Counted from the first letter of the stretch, positions 50,796-59,711 are shown. The stretch is DNA of 64,000 nucleotides from Micromonospora sp. WMMD1155 (GCF_029581275.1 NZ_CP120742.1:4960501-5024500), one strand, 5' to 3'. Numbers and translations: made by a program. Notes: generated by a model not told the origin, from the sequence alone.

Positions 50796-50904
50796 CCCGG
50801 CGGCCTGATCTTCGATCCACCATGTTCGGGGGTGAGGGGCAAGCCTGGGGTGTGGGCTTGCGGCTCACCCCCGAACATGGTGCCCCTTGGGGCAGGCCGC
50901 CGGG
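50796..50904. other. 109-nt extended hairpin in a noncoding region
   Basis: Three nested perfect stems share one axis: CCCGGCGGCCTG (50796-50807) with 50893-50904 (12 bp), CACCATGTTCGGGGGTGAG (50818-50836) with 50864-50882 (19 bp), and CAAGCC (50840-50845) with 50855-50860 (6 bp) around a 9-nt loop. The near-symmetric bulges are about 10 nt each. No ORF accounts for it. It could be an origin element, a single-strand initiation site or a structured RNA. Confidence 0.75.
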
Positions 50905-50939
50905 AGGAATCGGCGCTGCTCTGATTCATCCCGGAGCCT

Positions 50940-51012
50940 GCCTCGCCGGCGAGGCGCCGCGGTTCAGCGGCGGGACGCTGACCCGGCGGGAGGCCATCGG
51001 CCGGAGGCCGAT
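50940..51012. other. Cluster of short perfect palindromes
   Basis: GCCTCGCCGGCGAGGC (50940-50955), CGCCGC/GCGGCG around 6 nt (50955-50972) and ATCGGCC-gga-GGCCGAT (50996-51012) follow the long hairpin directly. Together they fill the 330-bp gap before the next gene. Confidence 0.55.
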
Positions 51013-51047
51013 TCCAGCCGCAGCGACGGCGAGGGCTGCGTCTGGGG

Positions 51048-51608
51048 CTAGTGGCGGGAAGTAGGGGCGGACGCCGGCGATTGCTGCCCTGGGGGCTGGC
51101 TTACTTCGCACCCCTCGGGGCGCTGAACCTTCCCCGTCCTACTGTTGATCCACGCCTGCACTCGGCGGCGTTTCCAGTATCGGATCATCCCCTGTGCGGG
51201 TGCCGGCTCTTCGACGTCAAACCGGGGAAGGTAGCCATCCTCGCCGCGGTCCCACGCCGCCCTGCTGAGGCCGACGTAGTAGTCCCATGTCCCTTGGCTG
51301 ATGCCGAGGATCTTCCGAAACTCGGTCGCGGAGATCAGTTCTTCTGGATCGCCGACGAGGTCGACGCAGTGAACGCGTGCTTGCCCCGCCTCGACGATCT
51401 GCGGCAGGAGGATGTCTCGGACGTTTTCCAGCTCATCGACGGGAAACCATGACTTCTTGTCCTGCTTAACCGGCGCGGGCCAGCCGGAACCCTGCTCTCG
51501 CTGCTTCGGCGATGTCTTGAGTCGGACGGTCGCCTCGGACCGGCGGGTCAGCTCGGCTGCGCCGGCAATGTCGGTGTGTGGTCGGCCACCGATGTACCGG
51601 ATCTCCAT
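51048..51608 (-). CDS. HTH protein with GDP-D/E-EL domain, intact paralog
   Basis: 186 aa from ATG 51608 (MEIRYIGGRPHTD). An excisionase-like helix-turn-helix (IAGAAELTRRSEATVRLKTSP, then KKSWFPVDELENVRD) is followed by VGDPEELISATEFRKILGIS and a terminal KRRRVQAWINSRTG. The order and spacing match the frameshifted gene at 44516-45192, so these form a small family of DNA-binding proteins. Its small size and HTH type would suit an excisionase or operator-binding regulator, possibly of the palindromes nearby. Confidence 0.7.
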   Translation of the reverse strand: MEIRYIGGRPHTDIAGAAELTRRSEATVRLKTSPKQREQGSGWPAPVKQDKKSWFPVDELENVRDILLPQIVEAGQARVHCVDLVGDPEELISATEFRKILGISQGTWDYYVGLSRAAWDRGEDGYLPRFDVEEPAPAQGMIRYWKRRRVQAWINSRTGKVQRPEGCEVSQPPGQQSPASAPTSRH

Positions 51609-51643
51609 GTCTGTTCCTGCCCGCGAGTGGCCAGCGGCTGGAA

Positions 51644-51694
51644 CGGCCGGGGGAACAACGTCCGCGAACGAACGAAGTGGCAACCCCCCGGCCG
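51644..51694. promoter_or_regulatory. G-rich hairpin upstream of the HTH paralog
   Basis: CGGCCGGGGG (51644-51653) pairs with CCCCCGGCCG (51685-51694) across a 31-nt loop, 36 bp upstream of the start. It resembles 45364-45400 upstream of the related gene. Confidence 0.5.
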
Positions 51695-51717
51695 CGTGAA
51701 ACAACCAACGTTCCCAA

Positions 51718-51743
51718 CCTCACGCCGCGAACGCGGTGTGAGG
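51718..51743. promoter_or_regulatory. 26-bp interrupted palindrome
   Basis: CCTCAC-g-CCGCG-aa-CGCGG-t-GTGAGG, symmetric throughout, in the upstream region of the HTH gene. Candidate operator. Confidence 0.5.
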
Positions 51744-52018
51744 CCGAAGAGGTTCCGATGGTAGCAGTCGGCCGACGACCGTCATGGGAAAGGACGACCG
51801 GACAGGAGGCGGCTCAGGGAGCGGATGACCAGCCCCAACCGAGACGCGGCCACTCCGTCGGAGTCCGGTTGGCGTGACGCACGCTAGAGGTTCGACGACA
51901 TGCCTGGTTGACCGCCGTGGGGAGCCCGAGTGCTGGGGCTGTCGGGGCGTCTTTGCATGGGACTGGTCGCTTCGTTGGAGGGCAGCGGTTCTTCGGGGGG
52001 TGAAGTATCGTCGATGGG

Positions 52019-52054
52019 ACGGCGCTGCTCGTTCCCCCGTGCGAGCAGCGCCGT
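52019..52054 (-). terminator. Hairpin terminator
   Basis: Perfect 13-bp stem ACGGCGCTGCTCG / CGAGCAGCGCCGT with a 10-nt loop, about 90 bp after the gene ending at 52145. The rest of 51744-52144 shows no convincing gene. Confidence 0.65.
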
Positions 52055-52144
52055 TCTATCGGTGCCGACTGATGGTGGCCTGACCTGCCTAAGTAGGCGG
52101 GGGACTGCAGATGTTCCCGTGTATGCCCAGGCTGTGTTCCTCCG

Positions 52145-52894
52145 TCAAACCTCCGCGTCGGCCAGAGTCTTGGCGACCAGTTCGGCGATCTGCTCCGGGT
52201 GCGCGTACCAGCAGTACAGCCCGAATGAGACAGGCTTCCAACTTGACCCGCTCTCGGTCGGAAAGAGTAGTTGCCAGCTGGCCTCGCTGCTCAGGGACAG
52301 GTGTCGGTCTCTTCCCAACCCCCAACGGGTCTCCGATTCGAAGACGTGCACGTCGGTAACCTCGATACCACGGGATCGTAGTTGCTCTATGACCCCCAAG
52401 ATCAGGGTGTCCATATCGAGCGCAGGACTACGGTCATCCGGCGCAGCCACCCTGTGCAAAGGCAGCTTGGCGTCTCGCAGAAGGACCGCTGCCTCGTTCA
52501 ACTCTGCTCGTGCGGCGTCCGGCTCGCCGCCGAGTTCGCCGCGCTGATGCGCGGCGTCGAGCCATACGCCCAGCCCCTCGGCGACGCCAGCGAGGGCATC
52601 GATGTGCTGCCCGAGCGCTGCCACCACCGCGTCGACGTCCCGAGTGGTCCGCAGCGCGTACGGCTCGCGCAGCACGTCGCTCAACGTCCCGGCCTTTTCC
52701 GCCAGGTAGCGAGCACTGGCCACGGCGTACAGCGCGGTAGTGGTGCCCGGCTCGCGGTCGAGCCCTTCTAGGTGCTCGTTGTCGTGCTTATGGTCTTGAT
52801 GGATCTGCTCGTAGTCGTTCTCTACGCTTAGCTCGTACTCGTCGTGGTAGCGCACCGGCACTCCCGCGATGGTTACGGTTTCGTTTTCGCTCAT
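52145..52894 (-). CDS. Hypothetical helical protein
   Basis: 249 aa. An acidic N-terminus with a His/Glu-rich stretch (YEQIHQDHKHDNEHLEGLD) leads to a helical bundle (YAVASARYLAEKAG, VVAALGQHIDALAGVAEGLGVWLDAAHQ). The C-terminal 80 residues look like a separate alpha/beta domain (ALDMDTLILGVIEQLRSRGIEV, LYCWYAHPEQIAELVAKTL). No family recognised. GAGGGGCGACG precedes ATG 52894. Confidence 0.6.
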   Translation of the reverse strand: MSENETVTIAGVPVRYHDEYELSVENDYEQIHQDHKHDNEHLEGLDREPGTTTALYAVASARYLAEKAGTLSDVLREPYALRTTRDVDAVVAALGQHIDALAGVAEGLGVWLDAAHQRGELGGEPDAARAELNEAAVLLRDAKLPLHRVAAPDDRSPALDMDTLILGVIEQLRSRGIEVTDVHVFESETRWGLGRDRHLSLSSEASWQLLFPTESGSSWKPVSFGLYCWYAHPEQIAELVAKTLADAEV

Positions 52895-53176
52895 CGTCGC
52901 CCCTCTCGCACGCGCCGGTGCCCGGCCGGACAGCCAGCAAGGTACGCGCTCGGGACTCTGTCTCGGCGCACCCCTTGCCCGGCGCGTTGCTCACCAGAGC
53001 AGGCACCGGTAGACAGCCTTACGCGCGATGCGCTCAGAAACGGGACTTCAACCGATCTGCGATCGCAAGGTGTGGCACCAGCGGTGCGCTCGCCGGAGCT
53101 GATATGCCTGCCCGTGGAACGTTCCCACGGACTGCGCTGGCATGGAGACCGATCGTCGAGGGGACGGCTTACCGTT

Positions 53177-54118
53177 ATGGACATGAATCAAGCGGAGGTG
53201 CCTGAGGGTCCGATACGTGACCTGCCGCTGCTGCGCGAGCAAGCGGGTGTCCGCGACCGTACGGTCGACGATCACATGTTCCGGGTGGGGAACTCAAGCT
53301 TCCGGCTCCAGATATTCGCGGGGAACGATGTGCGACCGGTCGTGGTGGCGACGCAGACTGACCGCGAGGGCGCGGCTTTGATGAACGGGGCGGAGCGGTT
53401 CGTCGCGGCGGTCTGGCAGCGGCACTGCCCGGATGAGCAGGATCCGCCGATCTTTATCGCGCATCAGCTGCTCGATAGCATGGACCTTGGACTGGTGCAC
53501 TATGGATTTACCGCCGTAGGCCCCCACACGGTGGGTGCGCCGAGGTGGGGGCCGCGGCTGAGCGAGGCGGAGCTGCGCGTGCTGATCGGTGGTCCGGTCG
53601 ACGTGTCGCGCGGAGACGGCTACATCGAGCCAGCGCGGCCGCAGGAGGGCCGGATGCGGTACGCAGTCGCCGCAGTGGTCGGCCTTCCCCGGCCCGATCT
53701 GCACGGCGAACCGCCCTGCATGCCTTCGGGAGCGCCGTGGTGGCGGCGTGTCGGCCGCCAAGTGGCACCGAGGCGCCGCGGCCGCGGATGCTGCTCCTAT
53801 CACGACGGTGACTGGGGTGCCGCTTCCGAAGCCGCGATCCGCGCACTGGCCCGCGTCGAGGCCAGGCCCACGGATGACGACGGCGAGGACGACCTGCTGT
53901 ACCGCCTGCTTGACGCGTTGCGGACGCTAAGCGACGAGCATCGCCTCGACGAGTGGACGATGGAGGCGGCGGCGAGTCTCTTCACCGATCCGATCCAGCC
54001 GCTGCGCGGCGAGGGCGGTCCGTACATTAACGGGCGGCACCGCAGTCAGGCCATGCTTGACGCCGGCACACGCCGCACCGTAATCGGCGTTTGGGAATAC
54101 CCCGGCGATGACGCCTGA
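53177..54118 (+). CDS. Hypothetical protein with an NGRHR motif
   Basis: 313 aa from ATG 53177. It begins with FRVGNSSFRLQIFAGNDVRPVVVATQTDREGAAL-type strands, followed by a basic, Cys-containing linker (RRVGRQVAPRRRGRGCC) and a helical C-terminus ending YINGRHRSQAMLDAGTRRTVIGV. That last segment resembles the ParB/Srx-type nucleotide loop (I-N-G-x-H-R). No signal peptide. It marks a switch to plus-strand genes. Function is not assignable. Confidence 0.6.
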   Translation: MDMNQAEVPEGPIRDLPLLREQAGVRDRTVDDHMFRVGNSSFRLQIFAGNDVRPVVVATQTDREGAALMNGAERFVAAVWQRHCPDEQDPPIFIAHQLLDSMDLGLVHYGFTAVGPHTVGAPRWGPRLSEAELRVLIGGPVDVSRGDGYIEPARPQEGRMRYAVAAVVGLPRPDLHGEPPCMPSGAPWWRRVGRQVAPRRRGRGCCSYHDGDWGAASEAAIRALARVEARPTDDDGEDDLLYRLLDALRTLSDEHRLDEWTMEAAASLFTDPIQPLRGEGGPYINGRHRSQAMLDAGTRRTVIGVWEYPGDDA

Positions 54119-54577
54119 GCGCACCCGAGGGCGCCTTGCCCGACGGGCTGCCGCTTCTGGAGGCCGGGAACGACTTGGTGTTCGAGGTCGATTACGGCTC
54201 TGCCGACCCTGCCGCCTCGGATGGGTCGAGCAGCCACTTTCGCTGCCCCGCTACTAACGGCGGGGCCTCGCCCGCGCCGGCCTGGCGGCGCTGCCGACCG
54301 AGCATCCCGGCTTGGCCTGGCACACTCTTGGGCAGCCTGCCGGAAGTCCGCGCGTTTGTGGCCCGCTGCCGGTCAAGACGCGCCCGGCGACTACCGACCC
54401 CGCAGCATGTGCTCGCACGTCACAGCCGGCTGACCGAATTGCGCCGGCGTCCTTGCCCGGCTCAGTGCTGAGTCACCCTTCGGTGCCGGTCGAGGCCTCC
54501 GGGCCTTACCGGCAAAACGGGCAATCGGCGAGGCCGCCACCGACCAACCGCTCATCTGACGTCCGGCCATCGAACGC
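54119..54577. other. Intergenic stretch without a supported gene
   Basis: About 460 bp. Open frames have shadow composition and no ribosome binding site. It may contain remnants, but I see no homology signal. Confidence 0.4.
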
Positions 54578-54832
54578 ATGTACGATCCGGTGGCGGAGGA
54601 GGTAGTGAGGCGGTGGTGGAACGGCGTCTGGGGACGCCTGACTCGGCGCGATGTCTGGCTGATCCGTCAGACGCGATGGAAGGTGGTAGCTCGTACCGGA
54701 GACAGTGAAACCGGGCAGATGCTGCGCTGGACGTACGACTCGAAAGACGAGGCCGCAGCGATGGTCGATCGTCTCTTGCGCGCCCACTCCGCAGGGCGGT
54801 GGCGCGAACAGCAAGGTGGCACGCCGCCCTAG
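54578..54832 (+). CDS. Small Trp/Arg-rich hypothetical protein
   Basis: 84 aa. It is basic and rich in Trp (VVRRWWNGVWGRLTRRDVWLIRQTRWKVVAR), then an acidic helix (DSKDEAAAMVDRLLRA). A short alpha/beta unit of this type occurs in actinobacterial regulators, but no family is clear. No strong SD is seen. Confidence 0.5.
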   Translation: MYDPVAEEVVRRWWNGVWGRLTRRDVWLIRQTRWKVVARTGDSETGQMLRWTYDSKDEAAAMVDRLLRAHSAGRWREQQGGTPP

Positions 54833-54988
54833 AAATCGATGCCGCCGCGAGTCAAGTGGCACCTCGTGCAGCACGGTGAGGCGGGCGGGCGGCGAGGTCA
54901 GGCGCCGCCGCGCCCCACCTGCAGATGTGCCGGTGCCTTCCGCCCCGCCAGCCCAGGACGGGAAGTCAATGCAGCGTTGAATAGGTGA

Positions 54989-55369
54989 TCAGCGTCCGGC
55001 CGTCGCGTGGTACTCGGCGACAATTCCGTGAGGGATCCGGCCTCGATCCGAAATGTCCTTGCCGACCCTCTTGGCCCAGTCCCTGATCGCCTTGTTCTGA
55101 TCCCGGTTCGCGACTCCGCCCGTACGGGCACCTCGTGAGCTGCCCACACCCGCCGCGCTGCGGGTGGCTTGCGCGGACCGTGCGAGGCCGCCTCGTCCCA
55201 CCTTAAGGCCGTGGGCCATGTACGGCGAGAAGGCGTCGCGCAGCTTCGCTGCATTCGCGGCCGACAGGTCGATCTCGTACTGAACGCCGTCGAGGGCGAA
55301 CCTGATGGTTTCGTCGGCGCTGCCGCCGTCCAAGTCGTCGACCAGCTGATGAATTATTTGCTTAGCCAC
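54989..55369 (-). CDS. lsr2: Lsr2-family nucleoid-associated protein
   Basis: 126 aa. The N-terminal dimerisation domain IIHQLVDDLDGGSADETIRFALDGVQYEIDLSAANAAKLRDAF and the C-terminal DNA-binding domain NKAIRDWAKRVGKDISDRGRIPHGIVAEYHAT are both typical. The family AT-hook-like RGR loop is present as RGRIP. Lsr2 silences AT-rich and acquired DNA, like H-NS. The linker is shorter in Arg than in chromosomal copies. Whether this is the main chromosomal copy or an element-borne one cannot be told here. Confidence 0.9.
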   Translation of the reverse strand: MAKQIIHQLVDDLDGGSADETIRFALDGVQYEIDLSAANAAKLRDAFSPYMAHGLKVGRGGLARSAQATRSAAGVGSSRGARTGGVANRDQNKAIRDWAKRVGKDISDRGRIPHGIVAEYHATAGR

Positions 55370-55420
55370 CGCCTCATCCTTCCCAAATTGTGCATCATGT
55401 GTACTGAACAGTAACCTCCT

Positions 55421-55582
55421 GTGCGGCTGCTACGGAAGTGGGGTCTCGAGCACTGGCAGTTTTTGCGGAAGCGACTGGATGACGGGGAATGCGTCGGCGT
55501 CTGGGACGGTCACCGCGACGCAGTCGCGGTGACCGCCCATTACCCAGGCGTGCCGTTATGCGTGGAGCAGCATAGCGATTAA
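55421..55582 (+). CDS. Possible small ORF (53 aa)
   Basis: GTG 55421 opens 53 codons ending CVEQHSD at a TAA. The composition is protein-like (KWGLEHWQFLRKRLDDGECVGVWDGHRDAVAV). An in-frame stop sits just upstream and no SD is visible, so it could also be a fragment of a lost gene. Confidence 0.35.
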   Translation: MRLLRKWGLEHWQFLRKRLDDGECVGVWDGHRDAVAVTAHYPGVPLCVEQHSD

Positions 55583-55615
55583 GCCACTCGCAGTCGTGGG
55601 GCTGCCGTCATTCCC

Positions 55616-57253
55616 TTACGCCGAACGGGGGACCGGGACTTGGTCGAGCTGGACGGGTCCGCCGGGCAGGTGAATTAGCACATCGCTGGTGATTTCGTCG
55701 ACGCGGATCGGAGCGTCGCGGATGGCATCGAGCAGCGCCGTTAGGCGGGGGAAGGCGGTGGTCTGCCGGATACGGTCGGCGGCTCCTGCATCGCGGAACG
55801 CCTGTACGGCCATTGCGGCTAGGTTGACGGCGCCGCGCCGATACTGGACGTCGTTACGGGCGAGCAGCGGCCCGCTCAGCAGTCGATCCCGGTGCTCGGG
55901 CCGGACTGGCTGGTACTCGATGAGCAGGTCACCGCGTTGGACGGCGAAGCTGGTCTCGCCGTCACGCAGTGCCTGCCGGTTCGGCTCAGGAAGCCGCCCG
56001 ATGACCGGACCTTGTCGCAGTGCCCGGACCTCTGGTACCTGCTCGATGGTCGGATCCACCAGTCTGTCGTGTTCGGGCAGTAGCAGGATGGTGTGCCCGA
56101 CCATGGTGGTGTCGTCGTACCAGCTCGGCTCGTCGGTCGCGTACCGGGTACGACCGCCGTCCGGGTCGTGGATCACCACACCGACCGGCAGGATCTCGGC
56201 GGCGATCCCGAACTGTTGGTAGGCGTACCGCAGCTGCGTACACGCGTCGATGCAGGCGTTGGCGCGCTGCCCCTCGGCCATCTTGATCCAGAGCAGGGGC
56301 AGGAACTGGATGGCGAGCAACTCGCCAGAGCCCTGCGTCAGCAGTGTCGGCAGGTGATCGTCATGCAGGGCCAGGGTGCCCGGGTCGAACGGCGTCCTGC
56401 TGGTGTGTCGTGGTGCCGGCACCCGACCGGGCCGCCGATTCGCGCTGGCCTTCTGATGCCGGACGAACGTGCGTTCACCCGGGTCGGGGCGGATCTCGGC
56501 GTGAACCCCGAGGACCACCCACGGGTCGAACCCGCTGTCACGCTCCAGCACGTCGAAGCCGTGGCTGCGGTAGAACCGCTCCAGCTCCGGCCTGTCGGCC
56601 ATCTGCCCATACGTGATCATGTAGCCGCAATGCGCGTAAATCCGCTGGCAGCGATGCAGCAACGCACTGCCGATCCCGCGGCCGCGCATCGTCTCGTCGA
56701 CCGCGATCGCCTTGATCCGCACCATCCACATCACGCCAGCCATGACCAGCTGAAACAGCTGCTGACTGCCCAACCCTGCCCGCCGTTGATGCTCGACCAG
56801 CTGCTTGAGCACACCGCCCGGCGGGTACGCGACCACCGCTCCGACAACGCCGCGCTGGTCGTGCTCGGCCACCAGCACCAGCGTCGCCGGCGGCAGCAGC
56901 CTCCTCGGATCCATGGCCTGCGGGCCGGTGAACTTCTCGGCCATGTATCGCATGTACGTGTCCGGACCACCGTCCAAGCCGGCCCGCAACGCGGCCCCGC
57001 CGACACCGGCGTCCATGTCGTCGGCGACCTCGTCCTCGAGACGGACACCGGCCAGCGCGGTGAGCCGACGCACTGCGGCCATATCCGCGCCGCGGGCCAG
57101 CCGCACTCGCACCTGCTCGGTCACCGGCCAGCCGTCGACCAGGTGCTGCCCGGTCAGGTCGGTGACCCTGTCCGCCGAGGCGGACAGTCGTGTTGCTGGA
57201 ATCGGCCGGCGAATCGGTTCCCTGCGCCGAGATCGGCCGCTGCGTTTGACCAC
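55616..57253 (-). CDS. GNAT acetyltransferase fused to a C-terminal transglutaminase-like domain candidate
   Basis: 545 aa from GTG 57253, chosen because GGAGGGAG lies 7 nt upstream. Residues about 60-270 form a GNAT domain, with AIAVDETMRGRGIGSALLHRC as the acetyl-CoA loop (R-x-x-G-x-G/A) and ELERFYRSHGFDVLERD as the late motif. The second half (ACTQLRYAYQQFGIAAEILPVGVVI to YDDTTMVGHTILLLPEHDRLVDPTIEQV) has the Cys...His...Asp order seen in a transglutaminase-like or DUF family. The fusion is uncommon and the substrate unknown. Confidence 0.7.
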   Translation of the reverse strand: MVKRSGRSRRREPIRRPIPATRLSASADRVTDLTGQHLVDGWPVTEQVRVRLARGADMAAVRRLTALAGVRLEDEVADDMDAGVGGAALRAGLDGGPDTYMRYMAEKFTGPQAMDPRRLLPPATLVLVAEHDQRGVVGAVVAYPPGGVLKQLVEHQRRAGLGSQQLFQLVMAGVMWMVRIKAIAVDETMRGRGIGSALLHRCQRIYAHCGYMITYGQMADRPELERFYRSHGFDVLERDSGFDPWVVLGVHAEIRPDPGERTFVRHQKASANRRPGRVPAPRHTSRTPFDPGTLALHDDHLPTLLTQGSGELLAIQFLPLLWIKMAEGQRANACIDACTQLRYAYQQFGIAAEILPVGVVIHDPDGGRTRYATDEPSWYDDTTMVGHTILLLPEHDRLVDPTIEQVPEVRALRQGPVIGRLPEPNRQALRDGETSFAVQRGDLLIEYQPVRPEHRDRLLSGPLLARNDVQYRRGAVNLAAMAVQAFRDAGAADRIRQTTAFPRLTALLDAIRDAPIRVDEITSDVLIHLPGGPVQLDQVPVPRSA

Positions 57254-57536
57254 GAGCAAGCTCCCTCCACCACAACAAACTGCCAGGAGTAACCGTACCG
57301 TCGCTTTACGACAAGGTTCGATGGGTGGCATCTGGTTCGGCGCCCACCTCTCGGTGCGGTTGTGGCTGTGCGGTTCGTCCACGCGCCGTTGTCGGTAGAT
57401 GGCGCCGTCGCGGGGATCCCACGTGGCTCACCGAGTAGGGGAGCCCACAGGCGGTGGAAGTCACGGCTCAACGGAGGAGGTGCCTGTGAGCCGCCCGCGG
57501 GGCCGCGGTGGGCCCGCGTGCTGGCGGTCGTCCGAT

Positions 57537-58442
57537 TCAAGCCCATCGCATCAGCGCCTGAACGTGGCGGCGTGCCTGACTGAGTAGCTGTCGCAGGCAC
57601 GCGAGCCGGGACGTGGTCGAGTCGCCTGCTGGCAGCACAGTGTGGAGGCGGATCTCTCGGCAGGTCAGCAGGAGCAGGTTGACGGAGTAGGCGGTGGTGA
57701 TGTCGGCGGTGTGCACGTGTTCGGCGATCGCGGCAGTGAGGGTCGGGCTGGCCGCAGCGGCGACGATGTGCAGCAGCGCGAGGTCGTAGCCGGGTAGGTA
57801 GCTGCCGGTGTGCTCGAAGTCGATGAGGGCGCAGTGCTCGCGGTCGAGAAGCAGGTTCGCGGGTAGGGGGTCGCCGTGTGCGGTGACCCGGTCCGGGCCG
57901 AGCTGGTCGACGAGGGTGTGCAGGGCGTGCTGGTCGGCGTCGTCGAGGAGTCCGGCGGCGTGTTCGGCGTCGGTGCGGCCGTGGTAGTCGACAGGTTGCG
58001 GCAGTGGCGGCGCTGGCGTCCAGTCGGAGAGGGTGTCGAGGGTGTCCAGGACCAGCTGTGCGGTGCCCGGGCTGACGTCGCGAGTGAGGTGGCGTTGGTC
58101 GTCCAGGCGCTGCCCAGGTAGCCGCGTCAGGACGGTGAGGTGGGCGTCGGCGTACAGGATCTGCGGCACGCGCACGGGGGGCGGCTGATCGGTGAACAGC
58201 TCGTACATGCGCAGCTCGTGCTGGCGTCGGCCTGCCCAGTACGGGTCGTCGGTGGTCAGTAGCTTCACGATCACTGGTTGGCCGTCGCGGCGGCCGGTGG
58301 CGACGACGGCCTTGTCGGTGCGGTGCACAACGCGGCCGGTGCCCACCCGTGCGGCAGCGGCACGGGCGATCAGCGCCGCGAACACGTCATCCGCCCCGTC
58401 CGCCACGAGACCGTCTGGGGTTGCTCTCGGTGGTGCAGTCAT
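57537..58442 (-). CDS. Aminoglycoside phosphotransferase (APH)-family kinase
   Basis: 301 aa. The kinase-like fold has VIVKLLTTDD as the ATP lysine strand, VTAHGDPLPANLLLD with the catalytic Asp, and CALIDFEHTGSYLPGYDLALL with the metal Asp. Family members phosphorylate aminoglycosides, choline, homoserine or other small alcohols; nothing here picks the substrate. Its ATG overlaps the stop of the upstream kinase gene by four bases, so the two are a coupled pair. Confidence 0.85.
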   Translation of the reverse strand: MTAPPRATPDGLVADGADDVFAALIARAAAARVGTGRVVHRTDKAVVATGRRDGQPVIVKLLTTDDPYWAGRRQHELRMYELFTDQPPPVRVPQILYADAHLTVLTRLPGQRLDDQRHLTRDVSPGTAQLVLDTLDTLSDWTPAPPLPQPVDYHGRTDAEHAAGLLDDADQHALHTLVDQLGPDRVTAHGDPLPANLLLDREHCALIDFEHTGSYLPGYDLALLHIVAAAASPTLTAAIAEHVHTADITTAYSVNLLLLTCREIRLHTVLPAGDSTTSRLACLRQLLSQARRHVQALMRWA

Positions 58443-59005
58443 GGGACGGCCGGGAGCAGGTCGTTGTCGCGACCGGTCAACGGCAGGCCGGCGGTGGTGG
58501 CGATGCGCTCGATCGCTTGCTCCAGGGTGGTGGTCTCGGGGAGGACGAGTTCATCGGGCCAGCCGAGGACGTCGCGCGGGGTGTACCAGCTGCGCAGGTT
58601 TTCCGGCGACACTTCCGCCGCCATGGGACGCGTTTCGTGGCGCCGCAGGGTCTCTGGCAGCGACACGTCGAGGTAGACGAAGAGCGTTCGTCCGCGGTGC
58701 CCGTCGCGCAGCTCGGTGAGCATGCTCCGGTAGCGGGCGGTGTGCATGATCCCTTCCAGGATCACGTGGTAGCCGTGATCGAGGCAAAAGCGAACGTTCT
58801 GCGCGATGAGCGTGGGTGCGAGACCACCTGGCTTGTCGCGTTCTCTGAGCAGGATCCGTCGGAGGTGGTCTTGGCCGACCATGGCGCATCCGCGGCCGTG
58901 CCGGCGCCGCAACGCCGTGGCGATGGTGGTCTTCCCGGCGCCGGAGTTCCCGCGGATCCTGATGAGGATCGTCTCGGAGCTGCCAGTGAGGGCCGCGTGG
59001 TCCAT
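58439..59005 (-). CDS. Small P-loop kinase (chloramphenicol-phosphotransferase/zeta-like)
   Basis: 188 aa from ATG 59005. ILIRIRGNSGAGKTTIATAL is a P-loop, AMVGQDHLRRILLRERD follows with the substrate Asp/Arg region, HVILEGIMHTARYRSML carries the Walker B-like position, and LFVYLDVSLPETLRRHETRP the lid. The family includes chloramphenicol phosphotransferases and zeta-type sugar-nucleotide kinases. It is probably a small-molecule kinase acting with the coupled APH gene. The longer upstream frame is non-homologous. Confidence 0.8.
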   Translation of the reverse strand: MDHAALTGSSETILIRIRGNSGAGKTTIATALRRRHGRGCAMVGQDHLRRILLRERDKPGGLAPTLIAQNVRFCLDHGYHVILEGIMHTARYRSMLTELRDGHRGRTLFVYLDVSLPETLRRHETRPMAAEVSPENLRSWYTPRDVLGWPDELVLPETTTLEQAIERIATTAGLPLTGRDNDLLPAVP

Positions 59006-59186
59006 GGCGGTTCTTCCTATCGCGAGGCGGGTAGGTGTCGTTGCGGGACGGGGCTGTCTTCCCTCGGGGCAGCGTCTCAGCCGATGGCTTGGAGGGCGAA
59101 CAGCCTCGCTGTGGCTTCGAACTGCCGGTGTCAGTGTCAGTTCTAACCTCCGTGGGATTACGCCAGCGCCGCGGCAGCCCGGATGT

Positions 59187-59711
59187 TCAGCGGTGTCGGT
59201 GAGCCGGGGGCTCGAGTCTTTTCCAGAGCGCCCGGTTGATCGCTGGGTCTCGCCCAGGGACATAGGGTGCGGTTATCTCGTACCCGGCGGCGGTGTAGAG
59301 CCGCAGAGCGTGGTGGTTGTGCCGGCCGGTCTCTAGCCGAACGGCGCGGAGGCCGGCTGCTAGGACGTCTTGTTCGAGCTGCCGCAGTAGGCGCTTTCCC
59401 AGGCCGAGGCCGCGCAGGTCGGGGTGAACGAACATGCGCTTGACCTCGGCCTGATCGGGGGTGATCCGGCGCCAGCCACCACAGGCGACGGGTTGCCGGT
59501 CGACGTAGGCGACGAGGAACAGACCAGCGGGTGGGTCGAAGTCGTCAGCTGGTGTGTCGTCGATCCGGTCGGCAAATCCGTAGAGGGCTAGCTGTTCGGT
59601 GTGCAGGTGGTACAGCAAGGACTGCGCGTCGGGATCGGTGTAGGGCCGCGGACGTAGGTGAGGTGGCCCCGGGGCGGTGACTTGAGCGTTCGCCTCTGAG
59701 GAGTGGGTCAT
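59187..59711 (-). CDS. GNAT-family N-acetyltransferase
   Basis: 174 aa. AEVKRMFVHPDLRGLGLGKRLLRQLEQD is the acetyl-CoA-binding motif A and AVRLETGRHNHHALRLYTAAGYE motif B. FLVAYVDRQPVACGGWR precedes it. The substrate is unknown. The start overlaps the end of the regulator gene by four bases (ATGA), so both are translated from one message. Confidence 0.85.
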   Translation of the reverse strand: MTHSSEANAQVTAPGPPHLRPRPYTDPDAQSLLYHLHTEQLALYGFADRIDDTPADDFDPPAGLFLVAYVDRQPVACGGWRRITPDQAEVKRMFVHPDLRGLGLGKRLLRQLEQDVLAAGLRAVRLETGRHNHHALRLYTAAGYEITAPYVPGRDPAINRALWKRLEPPAHRHR

